64,000 nucleotides of DNA from Thinopyrum elongatum. Taxonomy: Eukaryota > Streptophyta > Magnoliopsida > Poales > Poaceae. The stretch spans positions 517,502,929 to 517,566,928 of the forward strand of contig CM022297.1 of assembly GCA_011799875.1 (NCBI GenBank), written 5' to 3'. The notes beneath the pieces are model-generated. The model made no database searches and was not told where the DNA came from. It worked only from the letters and a program-made list of their open reading frames with translations. Positions 1 to 10,390 of the stretch are shown here, piece after piece. Within the stretch, counting starts at the first letter, position 1. Each line of letters opens with the position of its first letter. A program made the translations under genes and the position numbers.

Positions 1-210
1 AAGATTGAAATATAAAAGTAAAAAAAGCAAAACTCAAACTACTCTTTAGTATATAACTCTCAACTCGATTACATAGATAGATAGATCACGAAACTAGCAC
101 TCGAAAATAGATCATACTAAAATTTTATTCTACTAAATCATAAAATAGCTAAGGATCGAACATGATAGGTAAAGATAATAAAAGTGATGGAGATACGATA
201 CCGGGGCACC

Positions 211-222
211 TCCCCCAAGCTT
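211..222 (-). other. PPT-like motif after extra ORF of element A
   Basis: On the minus strand this reads AAGCTTGGGGGA, the same core that abuts the true 3' LTR in elements B and E. Here it lies about 36 bases past the stop of the extra ORF. Whether it is A's real PPT or an internal copy cannot be decided because the LTR is not in the window. Confidence 0.5.
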
Positions 223-257
223 GGTACAAGCCTGGGGTGGTGCCCATACCCGTGTAC

Positions 258-668
258 TCAAGTTTCTTTCTTCGGTGATGATGGTGATGATGAGGTAGTG
301 GGTTTGTCCTTCCGCTTTCGCTTGAGAACACAGTTTTCCTCCTTCAGCTTGCTGACCTCTTGCTCAAGCTCCAATACCCTCTCACATAATACGTTCTTGT
401 TTTCCTGTAGAAGACGGAAAGGTTTAAATTGAAACTTAGATTCGTTTACTGTGTTTGGGAGGCTCGATTTCTTGAACTCCACATGCATATTCCCTGGTTG
501 AGGTAGAGGGGCTTCATATTCTTCCGAACTCTTGCTTTCCATCCTCTTCAAATCAACATCTCGCTCTTCCTCCGTGGACCATCCATAGGGATCTATGTCC
601 CCAGAGATCCTTGGGTTTGCAACATAGTGTGATACAAAGCTCTCTCCATCTGAGTCTTGGGACGACAT
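258..668 (-). CDS. 3' extra ORF of element A (136 aa, coiled coil + basic tail)
   Basis: This is an intact 136-residue ORF between integrase and the 3' end, the position of env-like or accessory ORFs in Athila elements. The N-terminal half is acidic and low-complexity. Residues of about 85-118 form a Leu/Glu/Lys heptad stretch (LELEQEVSKLKEEN) typical of a coiled coil, followed by a basic cluster KRKRKDK that could be a nuclear localisation signal, then a Ser/Pro tail. No signal peptide or membrane segment is visible, so an envelope role is unsupported. A TATA-like block lies about 80 bases upstream of the ATG at 668. The function is not known to me. It stays open although A's integrase is broken. 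Confidence 0.6.
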   Translation of the reverse strand: MSSQDSDGESFVSHYVANPRISGDIDPYGWSTEEERDVDLKRMESKSSEEYEAPLPQPGNMHVEFKKSSLPNTVNESKFQFKPFRLLQENKNVLCERVLELEQEVSKLKEENCVLKRKRKDKPTTSSSPSSPKKET

Positions 669-739
669 ACTGTCAGATCTGCCAGGAAAATAGCACGAAA
701 CAAAGACAGAAGAGATTTCTGCGATACGATGGTCAAAAC

Positions 740-900
740 ATTCAGGAGTATATATAAAGAATTTTTATCTTGCAAAACAAGTATTGCAGAAGAAAATAGA
801 GTCGGGAAGGCACATGAGGGGCCCACGAGCCACCAGGTGTGCCCTAGGGGGTGGGCGCGCCCAAGTGCCTCGTGGGCAGCTCGTGGGTCCCCTCGGCTGT
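740..900 (-). promoter_or_regulatory. Internal promoter-like block upstream of A's extra ORF
   Basis: Reading on the minus strand there is a GC-rich inverted repeat (arms 821-830 and 879-888, 9 of 10 bases complementary, core GGGCGCGCCC), then TATATATA at about 749-757, then the ATG at 668. The same order (GC-rich hairpin then TATA) is found in the U3 region of the gypsy LTRs in this window. This suggests an LTR-derived second promoter; promoter activity is inference. Confidence 0.4.
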
Positions 901-990
901 TTCTTATTTTGGTATTTTCTAATATTCCAAAATGGACAGCAAATATTTTTATGAAATTTTTTGAGTTGGTTTACTTACCGTGTCACATAC

Positions 991-2748
991 CTATTCCTTT
1001 TCAGGGTTCTGAGTGTTCTTGAAGGTCTCTCTTATGTGTTCCTCCAGTGTCATAGTTTGAACAATGTTAGTTTCAACATTAATAGGTGTACCTGAGATAT
1101 AATGCTTAATTCTTTGTCCATTGACCACCCTTGGATTAGTGCCTTTGGAGTTGTTGATCTTGATAGCTCCGAAATGATAAACTTCTTTGATGATATACAG
1201 GCCTTCCCATTTAGAGAGAAGTTTTCCTGCAAAGAATCTGAAGCGAGAGTTGTACAATAGAACATACTCATCCACTTTGAATTCCTGTTTTTGAATTCTT
1301 TTATCATGCAATATTTTAAATTTTTGTTTAAAAAACTTGGCATTATCATATGCTTGGGTTCTCCATTCATCTAACGAGCTAATATCAAATAACCTCTTTT
1401 CACCGGTAAGTTTGAAATCGTAGTTAAGTTCTTTGATTGCCCAATATGTTTTTTGTTCTAGCTCAAGAGGTAAATGACATGCTTTTTCATAGATCATCTT
1501 ATATGGAGACATACCCATAGGGTTCTTATAAGCAGTTATATAAGCCCATAATGCATCATCAAGTTTCTTAGACCAATTCTTTCTAGATCTATTAATGGTC
1601 TTTTGCAAAATCAAGTTGATTTCCCTATTGCCCAATTCAACTTGACCACTAGACTGTGGATGATAAGGGGATGCAATTCTATGGTTAACATCATATTTAG
1701 CAAGAAGTTACGGAAAGCACCATGAATAAAATGTGAACCACCATCAGTCATTAAATATCTAGGGACCCCAAACCTCAGGAAAATAACTTAATTATGCATT
1801 TTTAATAGAGGTGTTATGATCCGCACTACTAGTTGGAATAGCTTCTACCCACTTAGTAACATGATCAACAACAACTAAAATATGTGTATACCCATTAGAG
1901 GAAGGAAAAGGTCCCACATAATCAAATACCCAAACATCAAATGGCTCAATAACAAGTGAATAGTTCATAGGCATTTCCTGACGTCTACCAATATTACTAA
2001 TTTGTTGACATTCATCACAAGATAAGACAAACTTATGTGCATCCTTGAAGAGAGTAGGCCAATAAAAACCAGATTGTAATACCTTATGTGCGGTTCTGTC
2101 TCCAGCATGGTGTCCTCCGTATGCCTCGGAATGACACTTCCGTAGGATTTGTTCCTGTTCATGCTCAAGTACACAACGTCTAATAATACCATCTACTCCT
2201 TCTTTATAAAGATGTGGGTCATCCCAAAAGTAATGTATTAAATCAAAGAAGAACTTTTTCTTTTGTTGGTATGTGAAACTAGGTGGTAAATATTTAGCAA
2301 CAATGTAATTAGCATAGTCAGCATACCAAGGAGTATTACAAGAAGCATTTATAACAGCTAATTGTCCATCAGGAAAACTATCATTAATAGGCAGTGGGTC
2401 ATCAAGAATATTTTCCATTTGAGACAAATTATCAGCTACAAGGTTCTTAGCTCCCTTTCTATCAATAATATGCAAGTCAAATTCTTGTAACAACAGAACC
2501 CACCTAATCAACCTAGGTTTAGCATCTTTATTTTCCATAAGATATTTAATAGCAGGATGATCGGTGTGAGCAATTACTTTAGAATCAACTATATAAGATC
2601 TAAATTTATCAGATGCAAACACAGCTGCTAGAAATTCTTTCGCAGTGGTGGCATAATTTCTTTGAGCACTGTCTAGAGTTTTACTAGCGTAATGGATAAC
2701 ATTTAATTTCTTATCAACTCTTTGTCCTAGAACTGCACCGGTAGCTCT
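991..2748 (-). pseudogene. pol: Element A pol: RNase H and integrase, broken
   Basis: Gypsy RNase H followed by integrase. Near 2745 the reading begins at ATGAVLGQR, so the first catalytic Asp of RNase H was removed with the upstream RT when element B inserted. RNase H continues through [17 protein letters not shown] and [10 protein letters not shown]. Integrase then shows an HHCC zinc-binding region ([10 protein letters not shown]...SCDECQ), the first core Asp in FDYVGPFP, the second in MTDGGSHF and the Glu in GQVEL. The segment 1636-1791 is out of frame with its flanks, so at least two frameshifts lie within the catalytic core. The C-terminal part (991-1635) is open for 214 residues and ends in an Athila-type tail. 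The product would normally remove RNA from the hybrid and insert cDNA; this copy cannot. Confidence 0.85.
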
Positions 2749-4152
2749 TGATAACCCACAAGTATATGGGATCGCAATAGTTTTCGAGGGTAGAGTATTC
2801 AACCCAAATTTATTGATTCGACACAAGGGGAGCCAAAGAATAGTCACGAGTATTAGCAGTTGAGTTGTGAATTCAACCACACCTGAAGGACTTAATATCT
2901 GCATCAAAGTTTTTAGTAGCAAAGTAGTGTGATAGTAACGGTAATAGTGGCAATAGTAACAGCAGCAGTTTTGTAGTGATTGTAACAGTAGCAGCAACGA
3001 AAGTAACTTAGCAAAGATCAATATGTGAAAAGCTCGTAGGCATTGGATCAGCGATGGATAATTGTGTTGGATAATATTCATCATGTAGCAGTCATAACAT
3101 AGGGCGACACAAAACTAGCTCCAATTCATCAATGTAATGTAGGCATGTATTTCGTATATAGTCATACGTGCTTATGGAAAAGAACTTGCATGACATCTTT
3201 TGTCCTTCCCTCCCATGGCAGCGGGGTCCATATGGAAACTAAGGGATATTAAGGCCTCCTTTTAATAGAGATCCGGAACAAATCATTAGCACTTAGTGAA
3301 TACATGAACTCCTCATACTACGGTAATCACCGGAAAGAATCCCAATTATTGTCACCTTGGGGTATGCGGATCATAACTCGTAACAGGTGTCTACAACTTG
3401 CAAGATAGGATCAAGAACGCACATATATTCATGAAAACATAATAGGTTCAGATCTGAAATCATGGCACTCGGGCCCTAGTGACAAGCATTAAGCAGAGCA
3501 AAGTCATAGGAACATCAATCTCAGAACATAGTGGATACTAGGGATCAAGCCCTAACAAAACTAACGCGATTACATGATAAATGTCATCCAACCCATCACC
3601 GTCCAGCAAGCTTACGAAGGAATTACTCACTCCTGGTGGTGAGCATCATGAAATTGGCGGTGAAGGAAGGTTGATGATGACGACGGCGACGGATTCCACC
3701 CTTCGGTGCCCCGAACGGACTCCAGATCAGCCCTCCCGATGAAGAACAGGAGGTGGCAGCGACTCCGTATCGTAAAATGCGAGGAATCCTTCTTTCTAGT
3801 TTTTTTCTCCGTGAATAGGTATATATGGAGTTGGACTTAGGGTTGCCGGAGCTCCAGGGGGCCCACAAGCCTGGGAGACGCGCCCTGGGGGGTAGGCGCT
3901 CCCCAGAGCTTGTGGCTCCTGGGTGGCCCCCCTCTGGTATCTTTTTCCACCATTATTTTTTATATATTCCCCAAACATTCTCCGTGAATTTTCAGGTCAA
4001 TCCGAGAACTTTGATTTCTGCACAAAAATAACACCATGGCAATTCTGCTGAAAATAGCGTCAGTCCGGGTTAGTTCCATTCAAATCATGCAAACTAGAGT
4101 CCAAAACAAGGGCAAAAGAGTTTGAAAAAGTAGATACGATGGAGACATATCA
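2749..4152 (-). repeat. Element B 3' LTR (1404 bp)
   Basis: Minus-strand LTR starting TGATATGTCTCC at 4152 and ending with CA at 2749. The first part matches 25502-26626 with scattered substitutions, showing that both are LTRs of one element. A TATA motif reads TATATA on the minus strand near 3819-3826, with a GC-rich inverted repeat just upstream (about 3859-3930). Open frames within it are not conserved coding and are ignored. Confidence 0.85.
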
Positions 4153-4166
4153 ATTCCCCCAAGCTT
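4153..4166 (-). other. Element B polypurine tract
   Basis: On the minus strand AAGCTTGGGGGAAT directly abuts the LTR start TGATATG at 4152. A purine-rich run immediately before the 3' LTR is the normal site for plus-strand DNA priming. Confidence 0.75.
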
Positions 4167-4846
4167 AACCCATTGCTTGTCCTCAAGCAATTCAGTTGAC
4201 AAACTCTGAAAGTGACAAAGAAAAACTTTTACAAACTCTGTTTGATCTTGTTGTTGCAAACATGTCTAACCAATGTTCAGGTTTTCAGCAAAGATTATGA
4301 ACTAACCATATTCACAATAACACTTAGGTTTCACATTTACTCATATCAATAACATAATCAACTAGCGAGCAATAATGAGATATCTCGGATGACAACACTT
4401 TTTCAAAAAATCATGATACAATATGACATAATGGTATCTCGCTAGCCCTTTCTGAGACCGCAAAACATAAATGCGGAGCACCCCTGAAGTTCAAGCACTG
4501 ACTAGATATTATAATTCATGGCAAAAGAGATCCAATCACACTCGCACTAAATATCAACTAAACACAAAGCATATAATAGTGCTCTCCAGCTGGTGCTTCA
4601 ATAAGAGGATGATGACTCAACAATAAAACTAAATGGATAGACCCTTCACAGAGGGAAGTAGGGATTTGCAGAGGTGCCAGAGCTCGAAGCTTTCAAAACA
4701 GAGATAAATATACTTTTGGGAGGTATGCTTTCATTGTCACCATAACAACCGAGAGATCTCACTATCTTCCATGCTAGACACATTATAGGCGGTTCCCAAA
4801 CAGAAAGGTAAAGTTTTTACTCCCCCTCCACCAACAAACACAAGCC

Positions 4847-5122
4847 ATGGCTAGCCGAATCCTCAGGTACCCTCCATACCAAGAACAATCCTGGGGAGTT
4901 TTGTTTCATTATTATATTTTGATTTTAATTTTGATCATAGGACTGGGCATCCTGATTACCAGCCACTTTCTCGTGAAAACACTCATCGTCAGAAAAACCC
5001 ACCTAGCATGGAAGATAATGACAGCCCCCCGTCGCTACATGAGCGATTCGGGCATACAAAACAGATTATTATTTGAAGATTTAGAGTTTGGCACATGCAA
5101 ATTTACTTGGAACGGCATGTAA
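4847..5122 (+). CDS. Small antisense ORF in B's 3' UTR, one membrane segment (91 aa)
   Basis: This open frame is antisense to element B. The start codon sits in a strong plant context (AAGCCATGGC). Residues of about 18-42 form one long hydrophobic stretch (ILILILIIGLGILI) that would span a membrane; the rest is basic and polar. The equivalent region of element E, in the opposite genomic orientation, keeps the ATG and first codons (MASRI) but stops after 24 codons. I do not recognise a family. E and B match at the DNA level over the whole region and more than one frame is partly open, so expression as a protein is uncertain. Confidence 0.35.
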   Translation: MASRILRYPPYQEQSWGVLFHYYILILILIIGLGILITSHFLVKTLIVRKTHLAWKIMTAPRRYMSDSGIQNRLLFEDLEFGTCKFTWNGM

Positions 5123-6210
5123 ATACCGCATATAGGTAGGTATGGCGGCCTCATATGGAATAATTTTGGGTTTAAGGAAGTGGATGCACAAGCAATATTC
5201 CTGCATAGTACAAGTGAAGGCTAGCAAATAGATAGAGGAGCGACTAACTAGAGAGTGACAATGGTCATAAACATGCCTTGAGATTAATCAACATGGAATA
5301 CAAGCATGAGTAGGATATAAATCACCATGAACATAAATATGATGGAGGCTATGTTGATTTTGATTCAACTATATGCGTGAACATGTGCCAAGTCAAGCCA
5401 CTCAAATTATTCAGAGGAGGATACCATTCTATCATACTACATGATAACCATTTTAAATGCATGTTGACACTCAGGATAAACCATTATCCACTCCTAGCTA
5501 CTTAGGCATGGCATGAGTAACTATGATCTCTAATTGTCATTGCAAACATTTTCATTCATAATAGGCTGAATCAAGAATGATGAGCTAATCATATTTACAA
5601 AAACAAAATAGGTCGAGTTCATACCAGCTTTTCTTCATCTCAATCATTTCATCAAATTTCGTCATTATTGCAATTCACTTGCACGACCGAATGATGTGAA
5701 TAATAATAAGAGTGCATGTGCCGTGGACTATGCTGGAATCTGCAAACATTTATTCAAAGGAGAAGACAACATAATATAGGCTCTTCGTTAGATCAACAAT
5801 AATGCATATGAGAGCCACTCAACATTTTCATCGTGGTCTTCTCCTTACTACCCAAAAAAGAAGAAAAGAATTTCAAAGAAACACACTGAAATATTTTTGG
5901 AGTTTTTGTTTTTCTCTTGATGAAAGCAAATTACTGCAAGAAAAATGAAACTAAGAAAAACTATTTACACGGGAAAGCTCCCAACAAGTAAAAGAAGAAC
6001 GATAAATCTTTTTGGGTTTTATTTTAATACTATAACTAAATTGAACTAGCAAGAAAAACTAAAAAGAAGCGAGAAATATTTTTGGATTTTATCAAAGTTT
6101 TTCAAACACACAAGAAGAAAACAAGAAAAATAAACTAACATGGATTATACAATGAAAGAGGATGAACACCGACAACTGGAATGAATGTAATGTCGGTGAG
6201 AAATATGTAC

Positions 6211-6222
6211 TCCCCCAAGCTT
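6211..6222 (-). other. Internal PPT-like motif in element B
   Basis: Minus-strand AAGCTTGGGGGA lies about 22 bases past the stop of the extra ORF and about 2 kb upstream of the true PPT at 4153-4166, with which it shares 12 identical bases. Confidence 0.5.
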
Positions 6223-6243
6223 AGGCTTTTGGCCTAAGTTGGT

Positions 6244-7267
6244 CTATGACCACGGCTGGCCGGGGTGATATCCGAAGTCGTAGTTGGGGTTGAACTGGAT
6301 TGCAGCTGCCACCGCTTGGAGGGCTGCCTCGTTGAGGCGAGCGGTCTCCCTCACCCTCTCATACTCCTCTGCCTCCTCTCTAAGTATGAAATATCTCTGT
6401 TTTAACTAAAAGTCAAAGAAAGCAGGAGTGGGAAGCGTAATATGGAAGACCCGACGCCTATCAAAGATTATTCTGTACTGGAAAGGCAGATCGCCCCTCT
6501 CAAGAAATTGGAAACGTTCCATAGCGTCATAATCGAGGAAAGCAGGTGGTAACTGAGCATCATTTTCTTTTATTGGAACCCCAAGATAATCAGCTAAACG
6601 AGTGGCATATATTCCACCAATAAAGCGCCATCTAAAGCATTATTATGTAACTGCCTTGCAACAATAGCCCCCAAGTTATATTGTTTATCATCCATTACCG
6701 TGCTCTTGAGGACACTTAAATCAGGAGAGCAAAGGTGGCTATGGTCATGTTTCCATTAATGCCTCTACCTATAAAGAGAGCAAAATAGTGTAAATCGGGA
6801 AAGTGAATGCTCACTATAGTAGCTTGTGTTACGCTTCTAGTTTCTCCCCTAGTGATGGAAACAAGGAATTCAACGCAATCAGATTTATGAGGTTCGGTAT
6901 AAATGCCCCATTGCAGAATTTTACATGCTTCATTAAATTCCTCAAGGTCCATGCGAAATGATTTATCGTAGAGATCAAATAAAACAGAATGTGTAATGCG
7001 ATGGACTGAATACTCAAATCTCCGCACGAAAGAATCAGTGAGATTGTAGTATTGCAAGCACTTATCTGACAAGAAATCCGTCAGGCCGTTGTTGTGCACG
7101 TGCATATCAAATTCTTCCTTGAGACCTGCGCGAGTCATGAAATGATTCGACAACCATTCGCAAGGTCGCACTAGAGCATCCCGCGGTGGTTCAAGGTTCA
7201 TCTCACGTATCGCGAGCCTTGGGGATTTCTTCTTCGAGGAACCACCTTGGAACATCTTCCTAAACAT
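6244..7267 (-). pseudogene. 3' extra ORF of element B, frameshifted
   Basis: The ORF opens at ATG 7267 and is open for 183 residues (to 6716). The reading then resumes in other frames, including LADYLGVPIKEND and FQFLERGDLPFQYRI, and ends at the stop 6244-6246. I count two frameshifts (near 6716 and near 6640) and one nonsense codon near 6405, so the original product was roughly 340 residues. The middle (FDLYDKSFRMDLEEFNEA) resembles the accessory ORF seen in grass Athila elements between pol and the 3' LTR; the C-terminus has a charged alpha-helical run. No signal peptide or membrane segment is visible. A candidate 5'-UTR intron (7277-7507) precedes the ATG. The function is unknown. Confidence 0.65.
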
Positions 7268-7276
7268 TTTCTTCCG

Positions 7277-7507
7277 CTGAAAATTTCTGAAATTTTTAGT
7301 GACTCAAAATAAAAGTGAACAAAAATCAACAAAATTGATAGCAACTACTCCTACAAGTGCCTAGAGGCCATATCAAGCACCAAAACTAGTTTGAACCATA
7401 TAAATTTGACATGCAAGCTCAAGAACATGGTCGCCAATAGTTGCTAAATGTGCAAATAATAAACCACTAGAGCAAAAACAAATTGGACCAACGGAGGAGT
7501 TACATAC
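7277..7507 (-). other. Candidate 5'-UTR intron before B's extra ORF
   Basis: On the minus strand a donor TCG|GTATGTAA lies at 7508/7507 and an acceptor AATTTTCAG|CGG ends at 7277, ten bases before the ATG at 7267. The 231-base interval is AT-rich as in plant introns. Both sites fit the consensus, but no transcript evidence is available here. Confidence 0.45.
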
Positions 7508-7619
7508 CGATGAACAATCCCCCAAAACAGTTTCGAAAATGGAGTTCCGAGCAAGGAGATAGAAAATGGCAGCAAGATTAGCAAGAACACGGGTTTGAAC
7601 AATGGAGTGATTTTTTCTG

Positions 7620-7830
7620 GAGGAAGATGAAGTGCATGGGTGGCTGGAATAAGTGAGGGGCCCTACGTGGGCCGCACAAGCTTGCTAGGCGTGCCCAAGG
7701 GGGGTGGGCGCGCCTTGTGAGCTTGTGGCTCACAGGTGCACCCCTAGGGTGTGTTCAATGCCAAAAATGTTCAAATATTACAGAAAAAATCATATAAAAT
7801 TTTCAGGGCATTTGGAGAAATTTTATTTTC
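7620..7830 (-). promoter_or_regulatory. Internal LTR-like block upstream of B's extra ORF
   Basis: On the minus strand this has the same order as the B LTR U3: CCTGAAAATTT, an AT-rich run, then a GC-rich module with inverted arms (about 7672-7682 and 7720-7729) around GGCGCGCCCACCCCCC, then GGGCCCCTCA. No clear TATA box is seen downstream. It may be a diverged LTR-derived promoter for the extra ORF; this is inference. Confidence 0.35.
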
Positions 7831-8052
7831 TGGTCATTTTTTATTGCACGGATAATTCAGAAAAAAGTAAAATAATAGCATTTCTACTTTATTAATTCTA
7901 AAGAACAGAAAGTAAAAAGTGGGTACAAAAGGTTGTGTTTACTAAATTCATCCATCACATGCCCGTCAAAAGGAATCCATTAATAAGGTTGATCAAGTCT
8001 TATTAACAAACTTCTTCTGAATGGCATGAAACCAGAGAATCTTCGTATAGCA

Positions 8053-8826
8053 CTAGGTTACCTCAACGGGGATATGCATGTCCCCAACAATAAGAATTTC
8101 ATATTTCTTTTTGACAGTAGGAATAGGGAATTCAAAACCTCCAATAGTAATCGTTGAAATTTTTCCAATAGAATTGATACTATTCACTTGAGGTTGTTTC
8201 TTCGGAAAGTGTACCGTATGCTCATTACCATTAACATGAAAAGTGACATTGCCTTTATTGCAATCAATAATAACCCCTGTAGTGTTCAAAAAGGGTCTAC
8301 CAAGGATGATCGACATACTATCGTCCTCGGGTATATCAAAATAACAAAGTCCGTTAAGATAGTAACATTTGCAACTATGACACGCACATCCTCACAAATA
8401 CCGATGGGTATAGCAGTTGATTTATTAGCCATTTGCAAAGAAATTTTAGTGGGTGTCAACTTATTCAACTCAAGTCTACGATATAAAGAGAAAGGCATAA
8501 CAGTAATACCAGCTCCTAGATCACATAAAGCAGTTTTAACATAGTTTCTTTTAATGGAGCATGGTATAGTTGGTATTCCACGGTCTCCTAGTTTCTTTGG
8601 TATTCCACCCTTAAATGTATAATTAGCAAGCATGGTGGAAATTTCAGCTTCTGGTATTTTTCTTTTATTTGTTACAATATCTTTCATATACTTAGCATAA
8701 GGGGACATTTTCAGAATATCAGTCAAACGAAGGCGCACAAAGACAGGTCTAAGCATTTCAACAAAGCGCTAAAATTCTTCATCATCTTTATTCTTTGAAG
8801 CGTTTGGAGGAAAGGGCATGGGTTTC
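8053..8826 (-). pseudogene. Element B gag-pol protease domain
   Basis: Aspartic (retropepsin-type) protease region that continues directly from gag once the Sirevirus is removed. The active-site motif is intact as ALCDLGAGITVMP, followed by MSIILGRPFL about 70 residues later, a typical Athila layout. There is a stop just after the start of the segment (near 8770) and a frameshift near 8300, where the 8286-8756 frame passes into the 8053-8316 frame. The frame ends with DMHIPVEVT and a stop, with no linkage to RT. The product would cleave the Gag polyprotein in virus-like particles. Confidence 0.75.
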
Positions 8827-10323
8827 TGTAAGTGCATCTAGCGCCCCTTATTGATTTTCGTGTATTGAAGACTTATAGGTTAAGGGACTAATGCGTTTGT
8901 GAGTGTACACAGGTTCTATAAGTCTATGAGGAGTTTGATATTTACGATGAAAGTCGACCCCTAAAAATGAATGTCTTCAACTGAAGACTTTGGTTTTCTC
9001 GAAGACTTTGAAAGTGAAGAAATTGCTGTGACCCTGAAGACTTGATATTCATGCGAGGATTATGAAGCGTGAAGACTTTTGTTTTCGTAGTTTCATTTTC
9101 TTCTTCTTGAGTCATAGGAAACACCGTACTATTAATGGGGGTCGAGGTAAAACTAAGGAAAAGTTTCCAAGTGATGCTCATCTCAAAATCCTACACCTAC
9201 CCAATCCTTTCGAGTGAAGCCATTGGAAATCTCATACAGTTCAGTCAATTTCTTCAGTGACATAGACGAAGTTCTTCTGTTCTCTGAGGAATTTGTTCTG
9301 ACTGAGGAGTCAGGAATTCGCCAGTGCGGATTGCCTACAAGTGAGGAACATGATAGCCCTGAGGAATTTGATACACAAATTTCCGACCATTCCTGTGCTA
9401 CGCGCCAGGTGTCCAAATATCCTTCCCACCTAACGGTCATATCATTGAAGGGCATTTATGTCTTATCATGTCGGGATGCTCCCTAGGCTATAAATAGCTG
9501 CCCCCTACAACCATTAGCTGGTTGGCTGCTCCGAGAGATAGATTGACACTTGTCATTTAGAGCATCCCATCCTCCGAGGACTTTGAGCGAAAATCATCAA
9601 TTGAGGAAAAACCCAAAAACCCAAAAACCCAAACACCTACAAACCCAAAGTGATTGAGCATCACTGAAGAAATTGTTCCTATGTGGAACCGACGCTTGTT
9701 ACCTTTGAGGACTGTGCATCCTCCAGACGGTTAGGCGTCATGGTCTAGAGCATCCAAGAGGAAATTGTGGATCGCCGAGTGACCGAGTCTATGAAGGTTT
9801 GGAAGTCACCTGAAGACTTACCACGAGTGATTGGGCGAGGTCTGTGTGACCTTAGCTCAAGGAGAATACGGTGAGGACTGTGTGTCCTCAGGTTTAAATA
9901 CCTAGCCGCTCCAACCAGACGTACAACTGTCACAACAGTTGGAACTGGTCTACCAAATCATTGTCTTCACCGAGCTACTGGTTCTATTTCCTCAACTCTT
10001 TCATTTCCTCATTCATGTGTTAATGTACTTGATCGTTATTGTGTGAAGACTTTGACTGAAGACTTTCTCAATTTCCTCAATCCTATTTCTTCAGTCACAT
10101 AGTCTTCAGCCTGCTTATCCTGTGTTTCACGCTACCTGTACTCTGTGCCTATTTCATTTCATCATGATGACTGTTCTTATGCCATGTTATGTTTGCATCT
10201 GAGTACTTATTCCGCTGCTAAGTAGTTTGTTACTTAGAAATTTCCTCACCGTGAAATTCCTCAGTGATGAATTTGTAAAAATCGCCTATTCACCCCCCCT
10301 CTAGTCGATATAACACACTTTCA
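8827..10323 (+). repeat. Sirevirus 5' LTR (1497 bp)
   Basis: Runs from TGTAAGTGCATC to ACACACTTTCA. The TATA box TATAAATA is at 9489-9496. It carries an extra CCCAAAAACCCAAAAA tract near 9607 that the 3' LTR lacks. ORFs of about 80-90 codons occur on both strands here and again in the 3' LTR; they are LTR sequence, not genes. Confidence 0.9.
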
Positions 10324-10325
10324 AT

Positions 10326-10337
10326 TGGTATCAGAGC
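10326..10337 (+). other. Primer-binding site, initiator tRNA-Met type
   Basis: TGGTATCAGAGC lies two bases after the 5' LTR end, the standard copia PBS complementary to the 3' end of initiator methionine tRNA. Confidence 0.9.
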
Positions 10338-10390
10338 AAGGTACTCCCTTGTTCTGTGTGATTTTGGTTTAACCACCTGGAGTTTTAGTT

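Larger units (their letters stand above)
1..2748 (-). mobile_element. Element A: Athila-lineage gypsy, 3' part
   Basis: Minus-strand gypsy fragment with RNase H, integrase and a small extra ORF, in that order toward position 1. RNase H/integrase wording and the position of the extra ORF fit the Athila lineage of Ty3/gypsy. It is cut at 2748 by the 3' LTR of element B; a short piece of its reverse transcriptase reappears at 26627-26710 beyond B. Its 3' LTR lies left of the window. Positions 1-257 hold 3' untranslated sequence, including a PPT-like motif at 211-222, and no ORF that I believe. Confidence 0.85.
4167..6243 (-). other. Element B 3' untranslated region
   Basis: About 2 kb without a sense ORF. 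It is homologous, in matching orientation, to the 3' UTR of element E: for example the GAGGGAAGTAGGGATTTG block near 4650 and the CCGCATATAGGTAGGTATGG block near 5127 recur as reverse complements in E. It contains an antisense ORF (4847-5122) and a PPT-like motif (6211-6222). Confidence 0.65.

Noticed and set aside
149..331. 60-codon ORF with a His run
   Set aside because: Shadow of the extra ORF of element A; the His run comes from GATGAT repeats on the other strand.
9183..9486. Two overlapping 90-codon ORFs on opposite strands in the Sirevirus LTR, repeated at 22300-22603
   Set aside because: They lie in LTR promoter sequence and are duplicated only because the LTR is; no family motif and no known LTR-encoded protein in copia.
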